Shown: in pieces, positions 47,065-55,311 of the stretch
Layout of the letters: each line of letters begins with the position of its first letter
Numbering within the stretch: the first letter of the stretch is position 1
Source: Streptomyces morookaense
GTDB taxonomy: Bacteria > Actinomycetota > Actinomycetes > Streptomycetales > Streptomycetaceae
DNA length: 64,000 nucleotides
Direction: 5' to 3'
NCBI RefSeq assembly: GCF_013030945.1
Contig: NZ_JABBXF010000016.1
Span: 146,876 to 210,875 of the forward strand
The notes under the pieces: model-generated
The model's input: only the letters and a program-made list of their open reading frames with translations
Databases searched by the model: none
Told to the model about the DNA's origin: nothing
Program-made: the position numbers and the translations under genes

Positions 47065-47868
47065 TCAGTCCACCCACACGCGCACCAGGCATCTCCGGGC
47101 ACCCGGTTCGGGCGCGTCGGTGAAGGCCGTACGGCCGTGCAGCACAACGGTGTTGTCCAGCCAGAGAAGGTCTCCCGGCTGCAGGGGAATGCGCAGGACC
47201 GTGCGCGGGTCGGACAGGATCCGGTCGACGGCGTCGAGGGCTGCGCGTTCATCGGGGGTCAGGGGCGCGCCGGCTTCGTGGTGGGCGCGTTCGATCCCGC
47301 GCCTGTTGTAGTGCACGCGCAGGCCGGCGCCGTGCCGCTGGAAGACGGGGCGGCGCCGGTCGAAGCCGGGGCCGCGGCCGAAGTGGAAGTCCCGGCAGAG
47401 GCGGGGCAGGGCCCAAGGGTGGTCGCCGAGCAGCCGGTTGTGCACGGTGTGGCCGCTGGCCAGCAGCGTGTCCCCGCCTTGTGCCGCCTGCCGCACGCAC
47501 AACAGCCCCAGCACTCCGGGCGGTCGGGGTGCCGGGGTGCGGTCCGTGTGCAGGCCCAGGGCGAGGTCGGTCTTGCCCAGTCCGGCGTTGTCGGCCACGG
47601 TGACGAAGTCACCGGGGTCCGCCGGCCTCGGCATGCCCAGCGACGCGGCGAGTTGCCGGCACATCGCGGCGCACTCCTGGTCGGTGCGGCCGGCCACCGG
47701 GCAGCCGCGGATCACGGCGAATCCGCGGCCGTGCCGCAGGCGTCGGGCGACATGCGCGGCCAGGTCCGCCAGGGCCGCGCCGGGCGGCCATGGGAGCAGC
47801 CAGTCCGCCTCGCCGAGGGCATGTCCGTTCCAGGCCGTGGGTCCTTCGACCGGGGCGGGCCGGGTCAT
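47065..47868 (-). CDS. TauD/TfdA-family Fe(II)/2-oxoglutarate dioxygenase
   Basis: The 267-residue protein has the TauD-type iron site: His and Asp in GLHTDRTPAP and the distal His in NTVVLHGRTAF, followed by an Arg near the C terminus (RRCLVRVW) for 2-oxoglutarate. The stretch LRVHYNRRGIERAHH is typical of relatives that hydroxylate amino acids (clavaminate synthase/arginine-hydroxylase-like). The ATG at 47868 has AAGG upstream. It follows the XdhC gene on the same strand after 41 bases, so it may be read from the same transcript. Confidence 0.87.
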   Translation of the reverse strand: MTRPAPVEGPTAWNGHALGEADWLLPWPPGAALADLAAHVARRLRHGRGFAVIRGCPVAGRTDQECAAMCRQLAASLGMPRPADPGDFVTVADNAGLGKTDLALGLHTDRTPAPRPPGVLGLLCVRQAAQGGDTLLASGHTVHNRLLGDHPWALPRLCRDFHFGRGPGFDRRRPVFQRHGAGLRVHYNRRGIERAHHEAGAPLTPDERAALDAVDRILSDPRTVLRIPLQPGDLLWLDNTVVLHGRTAFTDAPEPGARRCLVRVWVD

Positions 47869-47909
47869 CTCCCCACCTTTCCGCGGCAGCAGGCTGCCGA
47901 CAGGTTCGG

Positions 47910-49091
47910 TCACCGTCCAGGAACATACCCGGCGGAGGAGGCCGGGTGCCGCCCCGATGCACCCGGTTCCCGCGGACCGGGGACGCGGTGGATCGCCGTG
48001 CCGGTTCCGGTGAGCGGGAGGCCCGTGGCACCGTGCCGGGCGGCGACGATCTCCGCCGCGATGGACAGCGCCGTCTCCTGCGGTGTACGGCCGCCCAGGT
48101 CCAGGCCGATGGGCGAACGCAGCCGGGCCAACTCGGCATCGCCGACGCCCGCTTCGCGCAACCGCCGGACGCGGTCGTGATGGGTGCGGCGCGACCCCAT
48201 CGCGCCGACGAACGCGACCGGAAGGCGCAGGGCGTCCCGCAGCAGCGGCACGTCGAACTTGGCGTCGTGCGTGAGGACGCACAGCGCCGTCCGTGCGTCG
48301 ACGGCGGTGCGGCGCAGATAGCGGTGCGGCCAGTCGACCACGACGGCGTCCGCCTCGGGGAAGCGTGCCGCCGTGGCGAACACGGGGCGCGCGTCGCACA
48401 CGGTGACGTGGTAGCCGAGGAACTTGCCGACCCTGACCAGCGCCGCCGTGAAGTCGACCGCCCCGAAGACGATCAGGCGCGGCGGCTCCGTGCCCGACTC
48501 GACCAGGAGCGTCACGCCACCGGGGCAGTGCGCCCCGTCCTCCGACAGCTCGACGGTGCCGGTGCGGCCCGCGTCGAGCAGTGCACGTGCCTCGGCCGCG
48601 GCCGTCCGGTCCAGTTCCGGGCGGCCGCCGAGGCCGCCCTCGGCGCTCCCGTCGGGCCGGACGAGCAGCATTCCGCCGAGGAGTTCGGCCGGGCCCCGGA
48701 CGACCCGGGCCAGGGCCACCGCCTCGCCTCCGGCGGCAGCCGTCAGCGCGCGGGCGAGCACGGCGCGGCCCGATGCGGCCGCGGGACACGGAACGGCCAC
48801 GACCTCAAGAGTGCCGCCGCAGGTCAGGCCCACCGCGAAGGCGTCGTCGTCGCTGTAGCCGAAGCGTTCCCGGAGCACCGTCCCGTCCTGGAGCGCGCGG
48901 ACGCACAGGTCGTACACCGCCGCTTCCACACAGCCCCCGGAGACCGAGCCGACGGCCTCGCCCCGGCCGTCGACGGCCAGGGCGGCGCCGGGGCCGCGCG
49001 GGGCGCTGCCGCTCACGGACACGACGGTGGCGACGGCGAAGTCCCGCCCTTCGGCGGCCCATCGGGCCAGTTCCTCAGCTATGTCCAGCAC
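47910..49091 (-). CDS. XdhC-family molybdenum cofactor insertion/maturation protein
   Basis: The 393-residue protein has the XdhC/CoxI layout: an N-terminal domain (FAVATVVSVSGSAPRGPGAA, GSVSGGCVEAAV) and a C-terminal Rossmann domain (LIVFGAVDFTAALVRVGKFL, FVGAMGSRRTHHDR). XdhC proteins bind molybdenum cofactor, protect it during sulfuration and insert it into xanthine-dehydrogenase-type enzymes. Its ATG at 49091 lies 17 bases inside the end of the large-subunit gene, so it is the fourth gene of that operon and serves that enzyme. Confidence 0.92.
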   Translation of the reverse strand: MLDIAEELARWAAEGRDFAVATVVSVSGSAPRGPGAALAVDGRGEAVGSVSGGCVEAAVYDLCVRALQDGTVLRERFGYSDDDAFAVGLTCGGTLEVVAVPCPAAASGRAVLARALTAAAGGEAVALARVVRGPAELLGGMLLVRPDGSAEGGLGGRPELDRTAAAEARALLDAGRTGTVELSEDGAHCPGGVTLLVESGTEPPRLIVFGAVDFTAALVRVGKFLGYHVTVCDARPVFATAARFPEADAVVVDWPHRYLRRTAVDARTALCVLTHDAKFDVPLLRDALRLPVAFVGAMGSRRTHHDRVRRLREAGVGDAELARLRSPIGLDLGGRTPQETALSIAAEIVAARHGATGLPLTGTGTAIHRVPGPREPGASGRHPASSAGYVPGR

Positions 49092-51216
49092 GTTCCTGCT
49101 CCGGTATCAGGACGCGGTCGGGCCGGATCGGCAGGTCCCGGTGGCGTACACCGGTCGCGTGCCAGACGGCGTTGGCGACCGCTGCCGCGGAGCCCACGGC
49201 GCCGATCTCGCCGATGCCCTTGATCCCGACCGGGTCGTCGGGGTCCGGGTCGTCGAGCCAGTCCGCCTCGATGGCGGGGACGTCCGCGTGGGCCGCGTAG
49301 TGGTAGCCCGCGAGGTCGGCGTTGACCAGGGCGCCCGAGGCGGCGTCCCGGATGCCCTCCTCGTGCAGGGCCGCGGACAGGCCCCAGATCATGCCACCGG
49401 TCAACTGGCTGCGTGCCGTCAGCGGGTTGACGATCCGGCCCGCGGCGAAGATGCCGAGCATGCGCCGAACGCGGATTTCACCGGTGCCCGGGTCGACGGC
49501 CACCTCGGCGAACTGGGCCCCGTACGCGTGCCGTTCGGCGGCGGCGAGGGCGCGCACCGCCTGCTCCGTGTCGGAGCGCACGGTGAGGCCGTCCGCCGGA
49601 ACGGCGGCGCCGAGGGCGAGGCGCTCGCGCAGCTCGCGGGCCGCGAGCTGGATCGCCCAGCCCCAGGAGCGGGTGCCCATGGAGCCGCCGGCCAGCCACG
49701 CGTTGCCGAAGTCGCTGTCGGCGATGAGCAGGCGGACGCGGGAGGGCTCCACGTCCAGCGCCTCCACGGCGAGTTGGGTCAGGGCGGTACGCGCCCCGGT
49801 CCCGATGTCGGCCGCGGTGATGCGCACGGTGAAGGTGCCGTCCGCGTTCGCCGTGACGGCGGCCGTCACCGGGAAGACGCCCGTGAAGAAGGACGCCGCC
49901 GCCGTGCCGGTACCGATGAGCCAGCGGCCGTCCCGGCGCACACCGGGCCGCGGGTCACGTTCGGCCCACCCGAACCGGCGGGCGCCTTCGGCGAAGCAGT
50001 CGAGCAGGCGGTGCCCGGCGTAGGGCAGTCCGGAGACGGGACCGACGGACGGTTCGTTGCGGGCGCGCAGGGCGATCGGGTCCAGGCCGCACCGCTCGGC
50101 CAGTTCGTCGAGCGCGCACTCCATCGCGAACGACCCGGGGGCCTCGCCCGGCGCACGCATGTAGGTCGGGGTGGGCACGTCGAGAGGGAGCACGTTGTTG
50201 ACGGTGCGGTGGCCGTTCGCGTCGTACATGGTGCGCCCGTACGCGGCGCTCGGTTCGACGAACTCGCGGAGCGTGGAGGTGGCGCTGAGCGCCGTGTGCT
50301 CCAGGGCCCGGAGCCGGCCGTCGGTGCCGGCACCGAGCCGGACGCGCTGGGCGGTGCGGCTGCGGTGGCCGATGAGCGAGAACATCTGCGGCCGGGTGAG
50401 CGCGATGCGGACGGGACGCCCGAGCAGGTTCGTCGCCATGACGGCGAGGATGAGGTGCGCGCGGACCTGGGCCTTGCTGCCGAAGCCGCCGCCGACGTGC
50501 TCGGACCGCAGGTGGACCGAGGCGGGGTCGAGGCCGAAGAGCTGGGCGAGGTCCTGTGCCGTCGCGTACGCGCCCTGGGTGGTGTCGACGACTTCGAGCC
50601 GGCCGTCGTCCCAGTACGCCATGGCCGCGTGCGGCTCCATCGCGTTGTGGTACAGCTCCGGGGTGCTGTAGTGGGCGTCCACCACCACGTCGGAGGCGGC
50701 GAGTTCGGCCTCCACGTCGCCCTTTTCCGCGCGGCCCGGCCCCGCGGGCGACGCGTCCGGCGTGTAGGCGGCGGGGTGTCCGGGGCGGAAGTCCACGTCG
50801 TGCGGCTCGGTGTCGTACGTGACGACGAGCGTCTCCGCGGCCTCCCTGGCCTGTTCGGGGGTCTCGGCCACGACGCAGGCGACCGGCCAGCCCGCGTGCG
50901 GGACGCGGTCGTGCTGGAGGATCTGCGTGGTGGCGTCGGGCCCGAAGGTTCCGGCGAAGTCCTCTTTCAGACGCGGCGCGTTGCCGTGGTGCAGGACCGC
51001 GAGCACGCCGGGCATCTTCAGGGCGGGAAGGTCGTCCACGGAGGCGATGCGGCCGCGGGCCACCGTGGACGTCACGATCCAGCCGTGGGCGAGTCCGTCG
51101 GCGGGGAAGTCGGCGGCGTAGCGGGCCGCGCCGGTGACCTTGTCGCGGCCTTCCAGGCGGACGTGCGGCGTGCCGACGGCCCGGGGGGCGAGTCCGGTGG
51201 TCGTTGCCGGTGTCAT
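49075..51216 (-). CDS. Xanthine-dehydrogenase family molybdopterin-binding subunit
   Basis: The 713-residue protein is a molybdenum hydroxylase large subunit: RLEGRDKVTGAARYAADFP at the start, the molybdopterin segments HVGGGFGSKAQV and YMRAPGEAPGSFAMECALDE, and the catalytic-Glu region GIKGIGEIGAVGSAAAVANA near the end. It is the YagR/AldOR-like class rather than classic XdhB. With the FAD and iron-sulfur subunits it forms a heterotrimer oxidising an aldehyde or heterocycle. The ATG at 51216 has AGGAGG upstream and overlaps the FAD-subunit stop by four bases. Confidence 0.93.
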   Translation of the reverse strand: MTPATTTGLAPRAVGTPHVRLEGRDKVTGAARYAADFPADGLAHGWIVTSTVARGRIASVDDLPALKMPGVLAVLHHGNAPRLKEDFAGTFGPDATTQILQHDRVPHAGWPVACVVAETPEQAREAAETLVVTYDTEPHDVDFRPGHPAAYTPDASPAGPGRAEKGDVEAELAASDVVVDAHYSTPELYHNAMEPHAAMAYWDDGRLEVVDTTQGAYATAQDLAQLFGLDPASVHLRSEHVGGGFGSKAQVRAHLILAVMATNLLGRPVRIALTRPQMFSLIGHRSRTAQRVRLGAGTDGRLRALEHTALSATSTLREFVEPSAAYGRTMYDANGHRTVNNVLPLDVPTPTYMRAPGEAPGSFAMECALDELAERCGLDPIALRARNEPSVGPVSGLPYAGHRLLDCFAEGARRFGWAERDPRPGVRRDGRWLIGTGTAAASFFTGVFPVTAAVTANADGTFTVRITAADIGTGARTALTQLAVEALDVEPSRVRLLIADSDFGNAWLAGGSMGTRSWGWAIQLAARELRERLALGAAVPADGLTVRSDTEQAVRALAAAERHAYGAQFAEVAVDPGTGEIRVRRMLGIFAAGRIVNPLTARSQLTGGMIWGLSAALHEEGIRDAASGALVNADLAGYHYAAHADVPAIEADWLDDPDPDDPVGIKGIGEIGAVGSAAAVANAVWHATGVRHRDLPIRPDRVLIPEQERAGHS

Positions 51217-52205
51217 CGGGCTGCCTCCTCGGCGAGTTCGGTCAGGACGCTGACGGCCAGATTGCGCATGAGCGGCAGCTTGTAGCCGTTGTGCGGTAGG
51301 GGCCGGGCGGCGGCGAGTTCGGCGTCCGCGGCGGCCGCGAACGCCGCGGCGTCGGCCGGGCCCCCGGTGAGGGCGCGCTCGGCCTGCCGGGCCCGCCACG
51401 GGCGGGAGGCGACGGCGCCGAAGGCGAGACGTACGTCGTGCACGATGCCGTCGCGGATGTCGAGGGCGGCCGCGAGCGAGCCGATCGCGAAGGCGTACGA
51501 GGCGCGTTCGCGCACCTTGCGGTAGCGGGAGGCGGCGGCGACCGGGGCCGGTGGCAGGACGACGCCGGTGATCAGCGCGCCGGGCGGCAGGGCGGTCTCC
51601 AGCTGCGGGTTGCTGTCCACCGGACGGTAGAACTCGGCGAGCGGCAACTCCCCCGGCCCGTCCAGGGTTTCGTAGACGACGACCGCGTCGAAGGCGGCCA
51701 GGGCCACCGCCATGTCGGAGGGGTGGACGGCCACGCAGTGCGGGGAGGCGCCGAGGACGGCATGGTTGCGGTGCTCACCCGTGAGAGCGGCGCAACCGCT
51801 GCCCGGGGAGCGCTTGTTGCACGGCGCGGCGGCGTCGGTGAAATAGCCGCAGCGGGTGCGCTGCAGCAGGTTCCCGCCGACGGTGGCCATGTTGCGCAGC
51901 TGCCCCGAGGCACCGGCGAGGACGGCCTGCGCCAGCGCCGGGTAGCGGCGGCGCACATCGGGGTGTGCGGCCAGGTCGCTGTTGGTGACGGTCGCGCCGA
52001 TGCGCAGGCCGCCGTCGGCGGTGGGCTCGATCCGGCCGAGGGGGAGGTCGCGCAGGTCGACGAGGAGCGCGGGCCGCTCGATCCCGTTCTTCATCAGGTC
52101 GACGAGATTGGTGCCGCCGCCGAGCGGGCGGGCCCCGGGCTCGGCGGCCAGCAGGGTGAGGGCACCGGCCATGTCGGCGGCGCGCTCGTAGCGGAACTCC
52201 CTCAC
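51213..52205 (-). CDS. Xanthine-dehydrogenase family FAD-binding subunit
   Basis: The 330-residue protein has the FAD-binding motifs of the family (RPLGGGTNLVDLMKNGIERP, ATVGGNLLQRTRC), followed by cysteines in RTRCGYFTDAAAPCNKRSPG that mark the YagS-like class with an extra iron-sulfur cluster. It passes electrons between the iron-sulfur subunit and an acceptor. The GTG at 52205 overlaps the stop of the iron-sulfur gene by four bases. Confidence 0.93.
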   Translation of the reverse strand: MREFRYERAADMAGALTLLAAEPGARPLGGGTNLVDLMKNGIERPALLVDLRDLPLGRIEPTADGGLRIGATVTNSDLAAHPDVRRRYPALAQAVLAGASGQLRNMATVGGNLLQRTRCGYFTDAAAPCNKRSPGSGCAALTGEHRNHAVLGASPHCVAVHPSDMAVALAAFDAVVVYETLDGPGELPLAEFYRPVDSNPQLETALPPGALITGVVLPPAPVAAASRYRKVRERASYAFAIGSLAAALDIRDGIVHDVRLAFGAVASRPWRARQAERALTGGPADAAAFAAAADAELAAARPLPHNGYKLPLMRNLAVSVLTELAEEAAR

Positions 52206-52738
52206 GCCGACACCGCCTTGGCGGCCTGGGCGACGGCCCGGACGATCGCCGGGTACGCGCTGCAGCGGCACAGGTTGCCGCTCATCCGCTCGCGGATCTC
52301 GTCGTCGGTGAGGGCGGGCGGGCCGGCCTCGGGGCGGACGTCGGCGGTGGCGGCGCTCGGCCAGCCCGCCGCGTGCTCGTCCAGGACCGCGAGGGCCGAG
52401 CAGATCTGGCCCGGGGTGCAGTAGCCGCACTGGTAGCCGTCGAGTTCGAGGAACGCCTCCTGCACCGGGTGCAGTCGGCCGTCCTCGGCGACGCCCTCGA
52501 TGGTGGTGACCGCGCGACCCTCGGCCGCGACGGCGAGCTGCAGGCAGGCCACGGCTCGGCGGCCGTCGAGCAGCACGGTGCAGGCACCGCACTGCCCGTG
52601 GTCGCAGCCCTTCTTGGTGCCGGTCAGGCCGAGGTGCTCGCGCAGCGCGTCGAGCAGGGTGGTGCGGTGGTCGACGGTGAGGGTGCGCGGTTCTCCGTTG
52701 ACGTGCAAGGTGATGACGCTGGACGTCGATGCGGTCAT
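52202..52738 (-). CDS. Xanthine-dehydrogenase family (2Fe-2S) subunit
   Basis: The 178-residue protein has the ferredoxin-like cluster (GCDHGQCGACTVLLDG, then AVACLQLAV) and the second, helical cluster (GYQCGYCTPGQICSA, MSGNLCRCSAYPAI). It is the first gene of the xdh-type operon; all three enzyme subunits and XdhC follow with overlaps. The operon faces a TetR gene across 169 bases with two operator palindromes. Confidence 0.95.
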   Translation of the reverse strand: MTASTSSVITLHVNGEPRTLTVDHRTTLLDALREHLGLTGTKKGCDHGQCGACTVLLDGRRAVACLQLAVAAEGRAVTTIEGVAEDGRLHPVQEAFLELDGYQCGYCTPGQICSALAVLDEHAAGWPSAATADVRPEAGPPALTDDEIRERMSGNLCRCSAYPAIVRAVAQAAKAVSA

Positions 52739-52803
52739 GAACTGCCCTTTTCGGCGTGAGGGGTTCGCACTGCGACGGCGATTGCCACTAGAGTGAACTC
52801 AAA

Positions 52804-52860
52804 CGGACGGTTGTCCGGAAAATTGTCCGAGTCTCCGAAGTTAGCGGACAGTTGTCCGCT
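52804..52860. promoter_or_regulatory. Two TetR-type operator palindromes between xdh-type operon and tetR
   Basis: CGGACGGTTGTCCG at 52804-52817 and AGCGGACAGTTGTCCGCT at 52843-52860 share the core CGGACRGTTGTCCG; the second is a perfect 8-2-8 palindrome. A further half site (TTGTCCGA) lies at 52823-52830. Centres are about 41 bases apart. They probably bind the TetR protein and control both directions. Confidence 0.78.
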
Positions 52861-52907
52861 CAGCAAGGCTTGCCGGACCGGGAACGAACCGAGGGCGAGG
52901 GACGCAC

Positions 52908-53585
52908 GTGCACACGACGGTGACACAGCCCAACGAGGAGCCTCTGCCCAGGCGTTCGGACGCCCTGCGCAACCGCGAGCGCATCCTGGAAGCGGCCCTG
53001 TCCGAGCTCACCCGCTCCCCCGCCGTCCCGCTCAGCACGATCGCGAGGAAGGCAGGCGTCGGGCAGGGCACCCTCTACCGCAACTTCCCCGACCGCGAGT
53101 CGCTCATCCTCGAGGTCTACCGCTTCGAGGTGCAACAGGTTTTCGAGGCCGCCCGCCACCTGCTGGACACCCGGCCGCCCGAACAGGCCCTGCGGGAATG
53201 GCTCGACCGCCTCGCCCAGTACGCGTCGGCCAAGGCAGGGCTGGCCGACGCGATGCGCGAGTGCACCCGCGCCCCCGCCACCCCGGCGCGCTGGGGCCAC
53301 TCACCGGTCACGGCGGCCGTCGAACTCCTCCTGGAGGCCAACGAGTCGGCCGGCACGATCCGTCCCGGCGTGACCCCCGACGACTTCCTCCTCGCCATAG
53401 CCGGCCTGTGGCACATCGGCACGCACGACGACGCCCACGAGCGCGCGCGGCGCCTCTTCGACCTCGTCACGGCCGGCCTGCGGGCGGGGGCGCCGGGCCC
53501 ACAGCCGACGCACTGCCCCAGCGGTTCTCCCACCGGTCGTCCTACCGGTCGTCCGCAAGCCTCCGCTCCAGGTAAATACCCGTGA
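52908..53585 (+). CDS. TetR-family regulator of the xdh-type operon
   Basis: The 225-residue protein has a TetR helix-turn-helix at ~20-65 (RERILEAALSELTRSPAVPL, TIARKAGVGQGTLYRNFPDR) and a helical effector domain with the SBP/TetR_C_33-like stretch RPGVTPDDFLLAIAGLWHI. The C-terminal ~30 residues are Pro/Gly/Thr-rich, with a duplicated TGRPTGRP. The GTG at 52908 has no ideal ribosome site. The last 44 bases overlap the convergent regulator gene. Confidence 0.9.
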   Translation: MHTTVTQPNEEPLPRRSDALRNRERILEAALSELTRSPAVPLSTIARKAGVGQGTLYRNFPDRESLILEVYRFEVQQVFEAARHLLDTRPPEQALREWLDRLAQYASAKAGLADAMRECTRAPATPARWGHSPVTAAVELLLEANESAGTIRPGVTPDDFLLAIAGLWHIGTHDDAHERARRLFDLVTAGLRAGAPGPQPTHCPSGSPTGRPTGRPQASAPGKYP

Positions 53586-54636
53586 ACACGGCAACCTTGG
53601 CCCGCAGCACCCAAGGATCGAAGGGCTTGCCGATGTAGTCGACGGCGCCCGCGGCGTAGCCCCGGGCGGAGTGTTCGGGGTCCGCGCCCATGGCGGTGAG
53701 GAAGATGATGGGGACGTCACGGTTGCGGGGGCGGCGTTTGATGTGGGCGGCGGTCTCGTAGCCGTCCATGTCCGGCATCTGGACGTCCATGATGATCACG
53801 GCGAAGTCGTCGTGATCGAGCAGCGCCTTGAGCGCCTCCTGGCCGGACGAGACCGCCACCAGCTCCTGGTCGAGGGTGGACAGGACGGCGGTCATGGCCA
53901 GCAGGTTGTCGGACTGGTCGTCGACGACGAGGACCTTGGGCATGGCCTGCGGCGTCGCCGCAGGCAGGGAACCGGCGGTCTGCCGCGCCTCCTCGACGGC
54001 CTGCAGCTGCCGTTCGAGCAGGGCGCACCGCTCCTCGGCGTCCTCGCGCTGCTTGTGCGCGGCGTGCAGGTCGGCCGACAGCCGGGCGACTTCGCCCTGC
54101 AGCGCATCGCGTTCGCGCAGCAGCTCGGTGACGTCGGGGTTGGCGGCGGCCAGCCGGTCGGCCCGCTCCCGCTCCGCGCCCCACTCCGCTTCGAGCTGGC
54201 TCAGGCGGACCTCCAGGTCCGCGATGCGGTGCTTGCGGTCCAGCAGAGCGTCGCCCAGGGCATCGCCGCGTGCCGTGGAACGGCGCGAGACCCGGTCGGC
54301 TTCTGCGAGCTGCTGTTCCAGCACCTCCACGGCGTGGCGCGGGGAGGCACTCGTCTCGACCGCGGCCCGGTGCAGGCGGCGGACGAGCTCGACGGCCTCG
54401 GGGGTCGCGGCCGTGCCGCGGTGCTCGGCGACGTCGGTGAGCAGGTCCATCACCACCTCCCACGGCGGGACGCGGGTGCCGTTGAGATAGCGGGAGAAGG
54501 TGCCGGCATCACGGAAGCGCCGCGCCGCATATCGGCGTGCCGACACGTCGAGGCCCTCGAACAGCTCCCGCAGGGCCAGCGCCAGGGCCCGGGATTCGGG
54601 CGTGAGTTCCGGGGCCAGCGGCCTGAGCTCACCCAC
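53542..54636 (-). CDS. Response regulator with N-terminal HTH-like domain, coiled coil and C-terminal receiver
   Basis: The 364-residue protein has an unusual order: an N-terminal helical part with an XRE-like segment (RRFRDAGTFSRYLNGTRVPP, residues ~35-60), a long heptad-rich coiled coil (~95-225, ending in DALQGEVARLSADLHAAHKQ and ERQLQAVEEARQ), and a CheY receiver (~243-360) with acidic pocket VVDDQSD, phospho-Asp in VIIMDVQMPDMDG, Thr in IFLTAMG and Lys in YIGKPFD. No histidine kinase is adjacent. It may signal through oligomerisation of the coiled coil. The GTG at 54636 overlaps the upstream small gene by eight bases. Confidence 0.88.
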   Translation of the reverse strand: MGELRPLAPELTPESRALALALRELFEGLDVSARRYAARRFRDAGTFSRYLNGTRVPPWEVVMDLLTDVAEHRGTAATPEAVELVRRLHRAAVETSASPRHAVEVLEQQLAEADRVSRRSTARGDALGDALLDRKHRIADLEVRLSQLEAEWGAERERADRLAAANPDVTELLRERDALQGEVARLSADLHAAHKQREDAEERCALLERQLQAVEEARQTAGSLPAATPQAMPKVLVVDDQSDNLLAMTAVLSTLDQELVAVSSGQEALKALLDHDDFAVIIMDVQMPDMDGYETAAHIKRRPRNRDVPIIFLTAMGADPEHSARGYAAGAVDYIGKPFDPWVLRAKVAVFTGIYLERRLADDR

Positions 54637-54862
54637 GGTCGTCCCCTGACGTCCGCAACGCCCCCGGCTCGCGGCCGGCGGCATCAGGAGCGATCACCTG
54701 GTTGGCCACCGGCAGGGCCCCGCCCGCAGCGGCGAACCCGCACAGCACGCAACGCGCCGGCCCCTCCCCCGCGAACGCCGACAGCAGGCCGACTGCCGCT
54801 CCGGCCAGCACTGCGAGTAACAGCACCAGCGTCGCTCTCGTCGACAGCAGGGAACGGTCCAT
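54629..54862 (-). CDS. Small membrane protein coupled to the response regulator
   Basis: The 77-residue product has one clear membrane helix (ATLVLLLAVLAGAAVGLLSA) followed by a short CVLCGFAAAGGALPVANQVI segment with a Cys-x2-Cys pair. GAGGAG precedes the ATG at 54862 and the stop overlaps the regulator start, so the two are probably made together. I do not recognise the family. The Cys pair might bind metal or sense redox state; this is speculation. Confidence 0.6.
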   Translation of the reverse strand: MDRSLLSTRATLVLLLAVLAGAAVGLLSAFAGEGPARCVLCGFAAAGGALPVANQVIAPDAAGREPGALRTSGDDRG

Positions 54863-54965
54863 GGCTCCTCGGCTCCTCTTTCGGCACCTGATCGGAAGGT
54901 GAGCCACAGGATGGTGGGAAGCGAAGCCGTTGCGCCAGGCGAACGGCCAAACGGCAACACCGACT

Positions 54966-54998
54966 GCTGCTGTTGCCAGGTGAGTTGGCAACAGCAGC
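54966..54998. terminator. Perfect 13-bp stem-loop
   Basis: GCTGCTGTTGCCA and TGGCAACAGCAGC pair perfectly around a 7-base loop. It is upstream of both flanking genes, so it may be a regulatory structure or insulator rather than a gene-end terminator. Confidence 0.5.
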
Positions 54999-55233
54999 CC
55001 TCCGAGCACTCGTCGCTGTGCGAACCGGCCGGGCCGGTAGTCGCCGGCCGGCTGCTGGAGGATGACGTTCAGCCCGCCCACACCTCGCCCGTGACGCCGC
55101 CGGCCGCGGGGGCTTCCTCCGGTGACGTGCGTCTCCCCCTGCCCCCGTCCGGCGCTGCCGGCTCGCCGCCGTGGGAGGCCCGTCAACTCCTGCCGAAAGC
55201 CGCCGAGTTGAGGTTCGGACAAGCCTTGTGATT

Positions 55234-55244
55234 TTGTTCAACAA
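55234..55244. promoter_or_regulatory. Operator-like palindrome in the promoter of the DUF1445 gene
   Basis: TTGTTCAACAA is an exact 5-1-5 palindrome placed between the predicted -35 and -10 elements, a position where a bound repressor would block the promoter. GntR- and IclR-type regulators use similar sites; no such gene is next to it. Confidence 0.45.
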
Positions 55245-55311
55245 TCCTCTACGCTGCCGTACCCGGCGGCCGTTTCGCCGCCCTCCACCCCCTCACCTCC
55301 GCGAGGTGCGC

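Larger units (their letters stand above)
54863..55311. other. Intergenic region with hairpin and operator-like palindrome
   Basis: 449 bases without a gene. A perfect 13-base hairpin (54966-54978 with 54986-54998, 7-base loop) lies in the middle. Toward the hydro-lyase gene there is TTGTGA at about 55227-55232 and TACGCT at 55251-55256 with an 18-base spacer, and inside it the palindrome TTGTTCAACAA (55234-55244). Confidence 0.5.
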
